This document shows, piece by piece, positions 59,779 to 64,000 of a stretch of DNA of 64,000 nt. The notes beneath the pieces are model-generated. The model was not told the origin of the DNA and did no database searches. It worked only from the letters and a program-made list of their open reading frames with translations. The translations under genes were made by a program, and so were the position numbers. Position 1 is the stretch's first letter. The number at the start of each line of letters is the position of its first letter. Source of the stretch: RBG-16-66-20 sp035308765 (GTDB lineage: Bacteria > Pseudomonadota > Gammaproteobacteria > Burkholderiales > SG8-39); assembly GCA_035308765.1 (NCBI GenBank), contig DATGGA010000021.1, forward strand, positions 1-64,000, in the 5' to 3' direction.

Positions 59779-60951
59779 CTAGTCCGCCTGCTTGCGCAGA
59801 AAGGCCGGGATGTCGTACTTCTCGACGCCGCTGTTGGCTAGCGCCTCGACCTGCGCGGCGCGATCGCGCTTGCGGAACACCGCCGGCGTATCAGACATCG
59901 CGTTGTAGTCCGGCGCCGCGCCCGGCATGGCCACCGCCTGATTGTCGGTTCCGGTCTTCTGCGACATCACCAGCTGCGGCTTCTGCTGGCGCGCGCCGAG
60001 CGGCTGGCCGAGACCGGTCGCGACCACCGTGACCCTGAGGTCATCGCCCAGCGCGTCGTCGTAGACGCCGCCGTAGATGATAGTCGCGTCGTCCGCAGCG
60101 AAGGCCCGGATGGTGTTCATCACTTCCTTGGTTTCGCGCAGCTTGAGGCTGGTGCGCGAAGCGGTGATGTTGACCAGGACCCCGCGCGCGCCTGCGAGGT
60201 TGACTCCTTCAAGCAAGGGACAGGCGATCGCCTGCTCGGCGGCAATGCGCGCCCGGTCGACGCCGCTGGAAGCGGCCGAACCCATCATCGCCATGCCTTG
60301 CTCGGTCATCACCGTGCGCACGTCCTGGAAATCCACGTTCACCAGGCCGGGCTGGTTGATGATTTCGGCGATGCCGGCGACGGCGTTGTTCAGCACGTCG
60401 TCTGCGGCCTCGAATGCGTCCTCCTGCGTGACGTCGTCGCCCAGCACCTCCTCCAGCTTGTCGTTCAGGATCACGATCAGCGAATCGACGTGCGGGGCGA
60501 GTTCCTCTATGCCCTGCTCGGCGATCTTCATGCGCTTGGAGCCTTCCCAGGTGAAAGGCTTGGTGACCACCGCTACCGTGAGGATCCCGAGCGAGCGCGC
60601 CACTTCCGCGATCACGGGCCCCGCGCCGGTGCCGGTGCCGCCGCCCATGCCCGCGGTGATGAACACCATGTGCGCGCCCGCGATGGTTTCTTCCAGCCGG
60701 TCGCGGTCGGCGAGCGCCACCGTGCGCGCCTCTTCGGGCTTGGCCCCCGCCCCCAGCCCGCTGGTGCCGAGCTGAATCTGATTGCGCGCCTTGCTGCGGG
60801 CGAGCACCTGGGCATCGGTGTTCACTGCGAAAAACTCGACGCCTTCCACGCCCTGCTCGATCATGTGATCGACGGCATTGCCGCCCGCGCCGCCGACGCC
60901 GATCACCTTGATCACTGGCCCTGCTGAACCTTCATTTACGATTTCGAACAT
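59779..60951 (-). CDS. ftsZ: Cell division protein FtsZ
   Basis: 390 residues. Tubulin-like GTPase forming the division ring. GTP loop GVGGAGGNAVDHM, tubulin signature ITAGMGGGTGTGAGPV, NVDFQDVRTVM, and the conserved C-terminal peptide DIPAFLRKQAD that binds FtsA/ZipA-type partners. Starts ATG 27 nt after ftsA. Confidence 0.98.
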   Translation of the reverse strand: MFEIVNEGSAGPVIKVIGVGGAGGNAVDHMIEQGVEGVEFFAVNTDAQVLARSKARNQIQLGTSGLGAGAKPEEARTVALADRDRLEETIAGAHMVFITAGMGGGTGTGAGPVIAEVARSLGILTVAVVTKPFTWEGSKRMKIAEQGIEELAPHVDSLIVILNDKLEEVLGDDVTQEDAFEAADDVLNNAVAGIAEIINQPGLVNVDFQDVRTVMTEQGMAMMGSAASSGVDRARIAAEQAIACPLLEGVNLAGARGVLVNITASRTSLKLRETKEVMNTIRAFAADDATIIYGGVYDDALGDDLRVTVVATGLGQPLGARQQKPQLVMSQKTGTDNQAVAMPGAAPDYNAMSDTPAVFRKRDRAAQVEALANSGVEKYDIPAFLRKQAD

Positions 60952-60978
60952 TTTTTTCTCCTTGCCGGTTGGACCACG

Positions 60979-62208
60979 TCAAAAATTCCTCTGAAACCAA
61001 TCGCGCATCCGTCCGAACACCGCTCCGACGGACCCGCTCTGTTTGGAAACACGACCCTGCTGCAGCTGCGATGCGCCCTCGAGCAGCAGGCCCATGGCCG
61101 TGGCGTAGCGCGGACTGCGCACCACGTCCGCGAGGCCGCCCGCGTAGCGCGGCATGCCGATGCGTACCGGCATGTGGAAGATCTCCTCGCCGAGCTCGAC
61201 CATGCCCTGCATCATCGAGCTGCCGCCGGTGAGCACGATCCCGGAGGACAGCAGTTCTTCGTAGCCGGATTCGCGCAACACCTGCTGCACTAGGGAAAAC
61301 AGTTCTTCGGCGCGCGGCTCGATCACTTCGGCGAGCGTCTGACGGGACATCACGCGCGGCGCGCGGTCGCCGATGCCGGGCACTTCGATCATTTCGTTCG
61401 CATCCGCGAGCTGGCGCAGCGCCACGCCGTGGCGCGTCTTGATCGCCTCGGCCTCGGCCGTCGGCGTGCGCAGCGCCATCGCGATGTCGTTGGTGATCTG
61501 GTCGCCCGCGATAGGGATCACCGCGGTGTGCCGGATCGCGCCGTGAGTGAAGATCGCGAGGTCGGTGGTGCCGCCGCCGATGTCCACCAGGCAGACGCCG
61601 AGGTCGCGCTCGTCGTCCGACAGCACCGCGCGCGCCGACGCGAGCGGCTGCAGGATCAGGTCGTTCACGTCCAGACCGCAGCGGCGCACGCACTTGACGA
61701 TGTTCTGCGCCGCCGACACCGCGCCGGTGACGATGTGCACCTTCACTTCCAGGCGCACGCCGGACATGCCGACGGGCTCGCGCACGTCCTCCTGGCCGTC
61801 GATGATGAATTCCTGGCGCAACACGTGCAGGATTTGCTGGTCGGTCGGGATGTTCACCGCCTTCGCCGTCTCCACGGCGCGCTCGACGTCGATCGCGCTC
61901 ACCTCGCGGTCCTTGACCGCCACCATGCCGGTGGAGTTGAAGCTGCGGATGTGGCTGCCGGCAATGCCGGTGAAGGCGGAGGCGATCTTGCAGTCGGCCA
62001 TCAGTTCGGCCTCCTCGAGCGCGCGCTGGATGCCGGCTACCGTCGATTCGATGTTGACCACCACGCCCTTCTTCAGGCCCTTGGATTCGTGGTTGCCCAT
62101 GCCGAGCACCTCGAGCGTGCCATCAGGGCCGAGCTCGGCGACCAGCGCCGCCACCTTGGAGGTGCCGATGTCCAGGCCGACGACGAGATTGCGGTTCTCT
62201 TTCGCCAT
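60979..62208 (-). CDS. ftsA: Cell division protein FtsA
   Basis: 409 residues. Actin-like anchor of FtsZ. LVVGLDIGTSKVAALVAEL at the N-terminus, KVHIVTGAVSAAQNIVKC, VDIGGGTTDLAIF (phosphate 1/2 region), VLTGGSSMMQGM (adenosine). C-terminal RMRDWFQRNF is the membrane-targeting helix. ATG start one base after the ftsQ stop. Confidence 0.97.
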   Translation of the reverse strand: MAKENRNLVVGLDIGTSKVAALVAELGPDGTLEVLGMGNHESKGLKKGVVVNIESTVAGIQRALEEAELMADCKIASAFTGIAGSHIRSFNSTGMVAVKDREVSAIDVERAVETAKAVNIPTDQQILHVLRQEFIIDGQEDVREPVGMSGVRLEVKVHIVTGAVSAAQNIVKCVRRCGLDVNDLILQPLASARAVLSDDERDLGVCLVDIGGGTTDLAIFTHGAIRHTAVIPIAGDQITNDIAMALRTPTAEAEAIKTRHGVALRQLADANEMIEVPGIGDRAPRVMSRQTLAEVIEPRAEELFSLVQQVLRESGYEELLSSGIVLTGGSSMMQGMVELGEEIFHMPVRIGMPRYAGGLADVVRSPRYATAMGLLLEGASQLQQGRVSKQSGSVGAVFGRMRDWFQRNF

Positions 62209-62209
62209 C

Positions 62210-62944
62210 TCAGCCCTTCCAGCCCGCGACGCGCAGCGCGAAGCCGTTCGGGTAGCGAAGATCCACGAAGCGATCGTCGGCAACGGCGCGCGAAGGCAGG
62301 CGACCGAGCGATTCCGGATAAGCAGCGACAAAGCGCGCCAGCCGCTGCTCGACCAACTCGGGGCCGTCGCGGCCCAGCTCGAGGTTGAGACCGCTTTGCG
62401 AGTGAAGCTGCCACGCGAAGCGCGGCGTCAGCACCACGCGGTCGGGCACCTCGCCAAGCGGCGCGAGCAGCTCGACGAACAACCGGTAGCGCCGCGCCAG
62501 TTCGCCTTCCGTGCCCGCGGGCCCCGCGAACACCGGCAGACGCGTCTCGCTGCCCTCTGGCAGGGTGGCCGCAAACGGTTCTCCGAACGTGTTCACGAGA
62601 CCCGTGTCGCCCCAGCGGGCCAGGGCGACGTGTTCTTCGAGTCTGACTTCGATGCGGTCAGGCCAGACGCGCCGCAGGTCGACGTGCCGCACCCAGGGCA
62701 CCTGCTCGAGGCGGACGCGGATGCCGGCGAGATCAGCGGCGAAGAAATTGCCGCCGATGCCCTCCACCGCACTTTCGATGTCTGCCGCCGCGACGTTCTT
62801 CAACGCGCCCTGCAGCGCGATTTCCTTCAGCGGGAACAGCGGCGAGTGCACGAGGAGCTGCAGGCCCCCGAAAGCAAACAGCAGCGCCGCCAGCCCGATG
62901 AGGAAGTTGGCGGCCATATTCAGCAGCCTGGGGTTATCCCACAT
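62210..62944 (-). CDS. ftsQ: Cell division protein FtsQ
   Basis: 244 residues. Short cytoplasmic tail, one membrane helix (MAANFLIGLAALLFAFGGLQLLV region, residues 10-32), POTRA domain from FPLKEIALQGALKNV, then VPWVRHVDLRRVWPDRIEVRLEEH. I chose the ATG at MWDNP, which is preceded by GGGGGAG and overlaps the ddlB end by 11 nt. An ATG four codons upstream is possible. Confidence 0.95.
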   Translation of the reverse strand: MWDNPRLLNMAANFLIGLAALLFAFGGLQLLVHSPLFPLKEIALQGALKNVAAADIESAVEGIGGNFFAADLAGIRVRLEQVPWVRHVDLRRVWPDRIEVRLEEHVALARWGDTGLVNTFGEPFAATLPEGSETRLPVFAGPAGTEGELARRYRLFVELLAPLGEVPDRVVLTPRFAWQLHSQSGLNLELGRDGPELVEQRLARFVAAYPESLGRLPSRAVADDRFVDLRYPNGFALRVAGWKG

Positions 62945-63869
62945 GGGCTCCCCCAAGGATCTGTACGCAAAGGTCCTCGTACGAAATTCCCACCGCGCGC
63001 GCCGCCATCGGCACCAGGCTGTGGCCGGTCATGCCGGGAGACGTATTCGCTTCCAGCAACCACGGATCGCCTTGCGCGTCCAGCATCAGGTCGACGCGGC
63101 CCCATCCGGCGCAACCCAGCGAGCCGAAGGAATCCAGCGCAAGCGCTTTCAAGGCCTCTTCCTTCGGCGCCGGCAGGCCGCAGGGGCAGATGTACTTCGT
63201 GTCGTCGGTGAAGTATTTGTTCCGGTAGTCGTAGTTGCCCTGCGGCGCTTCGATCCGGATCAACGGCAGCGCCGCGTCGCCGACGATGCTGGCCGTGTAT
63301 TCCGGGCCTTCGATGCATTTCTCGGCGATCACTGCGCTGTCGTAGTTGACCGCAAGCGCGTACGCCTCCTCCATATCGCCCGCAACGCGCACTTTGGTAA
63401 TGCCGATGGACGAACCTTCGTTCGCCGGCTTGACCACCAGGGGAAGCCCGAGCCTGCCCGCGACACCCTGGATGTCGCCGCTCCCATCGAGCAACTCGTA
63501 GGCAGGCGTCGGCAGGCCGCTCGCCCGCCACACCAACTTGGCGCGCGCCTTGTCCATGGCGAGGGCCGACCCGAGCACCCCGCTGCCGGTGTAGGGCACA
63601 CCCAGCATCTCCAGCGCGCCTTGCAGCGTGCCGTCCTCGCCGCCGCGCCCGTGCAGCGCGATGAAACAGCGCGCGAAGCCCTCGCGCTTCAACTCGAACA
63701 GGTCGCGTTCGGCCGGATCGAAGGGGTGCGCGTCGATCCCTTTCGAGCGCAGCGCCTTCAGCACGCCGCCGCCGCTCATGAGCGAGATTTCGCGCTCGGC
63801 CGATTTCCCGCCCAGCAGCACGGCGACCTTGCCGAAATGCGCAGGAGCGTCAATAGGGCCGCCGCTCAT
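62934..63869 (-). CDS. ddlB: D-alanine-D-alanine ligase
   Basis: 311 residues. ATP-grasp enzyme making the D-Ala-D-Ala dipeptide for peptidoglycan. VLLGGKSAEREISLMSG at the N-terminus, FIALHGRGGEDGTLQGALE, PLVVKPANEGSSIGITKV, and the C-terminal WLLEANTSPGMTGHSLVP. The ATG overlaps the murB stop as ATGA. Confidence 0.97.
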   Translation of the reverse strand: MSGGPIDAPAHFGKVAVLLGGKSAEREISLMSGGGVLKALRSKGIDAHPFDPAERDLFELKREGFARCFIALHGRGGEDGTLQGALEMLGVPYTGSGVLGSALAMDKARAKLVWRASGLPTPAYELLDGSGDIQGVAGRLGLPLVVKPANEGSSIGITKVRVAGDMEEAYALAVNYDSAVIAEKCIEGPEYTASIVGDAALPLIRIEAPQGNYDYRNKYFTDDTKYICPCGLPAPKEEALKALALDSFGSLGCAGWGRVDLMLDAQGDPWLLEANTSPGMTGHSLVPMAARAVGISYEDLCVQILGGAHVG

Positions 63870-64000
63870 GCCGCTTCCCCCACGATCTTCACTTCCGGAA
63901 CCAGGTGGACGTGGGTTCTTTCCTCGACCACCGCCTGGACGTGCAGGATCAATTCCTCGATGTCGGCGGCGCTGGCCGCGCCGCCCGGATTGACGATGAA
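63866..64000 (-). CDS. murB: UDP-N-acetylenolpyruvoylglucosamine reductase, C-terminal end only
   Basis: The last 44 codons plus stop of MurB. The conserved tail is seen: FIVNPGGAASAADIEELI, then HVQAVVEERTHVHLVPEVKIVG. The frame runs off the window edge. Location before ddlB in the division and wall cluster supports it. Confidence 0.92.
   Translation of the reverse strand, partial: FIVNPGGAASAADIEELILHVQAVVEERTHVHLVPEVKIVGEAA

Overview
The window is a gene-dense, high-GC stretch of a betaproteobacterial chromosome, most likely from an uncultured or environmental lineage. The evidence is gene content and gene order. The block murB-ddlB-ftsQ-ftsA-ftsZ, lpxC, DUF721/DciA, M23 peptidase, secA, argJ, DUF815 ATPase, Nudix-ThiE, yacG, zapD, coaE, pilD, pilC is a typical betaproteobacterial arrangement, as is hppA-adk-kdsB-Trm112-lpxK-exbD-exbB beside xseA. 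I saw no rRNA, tRNA, CRISPR array, insertion sequence or phage gene. Nearly all sequence is coding, genes often overlap by 4 nt or abut, and starts are often GTG or TTG and apparently sometimes CTG.

Layout. 1-5.3 kb (minus): proton-pumping pyrophosphatase (C-terminus beyond the edge), adenylate kinase, then a lipid A/Kdo block with an ExbBD motor. 5.3-9.9 kb (plus): a spacer with DnaA-box-like sites, xseA, DUF1304, a deoxyinosine DNA glycosylase, SIMPL protein, HAD hydrolase, response regulator, RidA. 9.9-12 kb: TctAB carboxylate transporter without TctC. 12-16.8 kb: SGNH esterase, then two glycosyltransferases of families named for arsenosugar synthesis, DUF547 and a TVP38/mercuric-reductase-like fusion. 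16.8-22 kb (minus): cNMP-binding protein, DPPR-synthase-like prenyltransferase, GT39 transferase, TauE permease and aroG, the last preceded by a complete aromatic-codon attenuator. 22-30 kb: PaaI thioesterase, Lon-like AAA protein, repeat-containing secreted protein, alaS, recX-recA, a hydroxyacid dehydrogenase and a REC-PAS protein. 30-37 kb (minus): TonB-like lipoprotein, the AmmeMemoRadiSam pair, and the pncC-pgpA-thiL-nusB-ribH-ribB(X) cofactor/lipid string.

37-44.6 kb (minus): rplS-trmD-rimM-rpsP and ffh, genes often found together, here separated by an accessory insert: a small RHH/winged-helix-like regulator (plus strand), a DCC/lipase-maturation-factor fusion and a Baeyer-Villiger-type monooxygenase. 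44.6-51.5 kb (plus): YpjD-like, CorC-like, pilC-pilD-coaE-zapD-yacG and a degenerate EAL protein. 51.5-64 kb (mostly minus): Nudix-ThiE, DUF815, argJ, secA, M23, (dciA on plus), lpxC, ftsZAQ, ddlB and the end of murB.

Most of the window is housekeeping: envelope and division, translation, cofactor synthesis and DNA repair. The stretches that most merit a second look are the aroG attenuator, the TVP38-reductase/glycosyltransferase locus, the prenyl-phosphoribose/GT39 locus, the AmmeMemoRadiSam pair, the insert behind ffh and the small regulator with a palindrome over its start. No gene cluster here can be called a new system from sequence alone.
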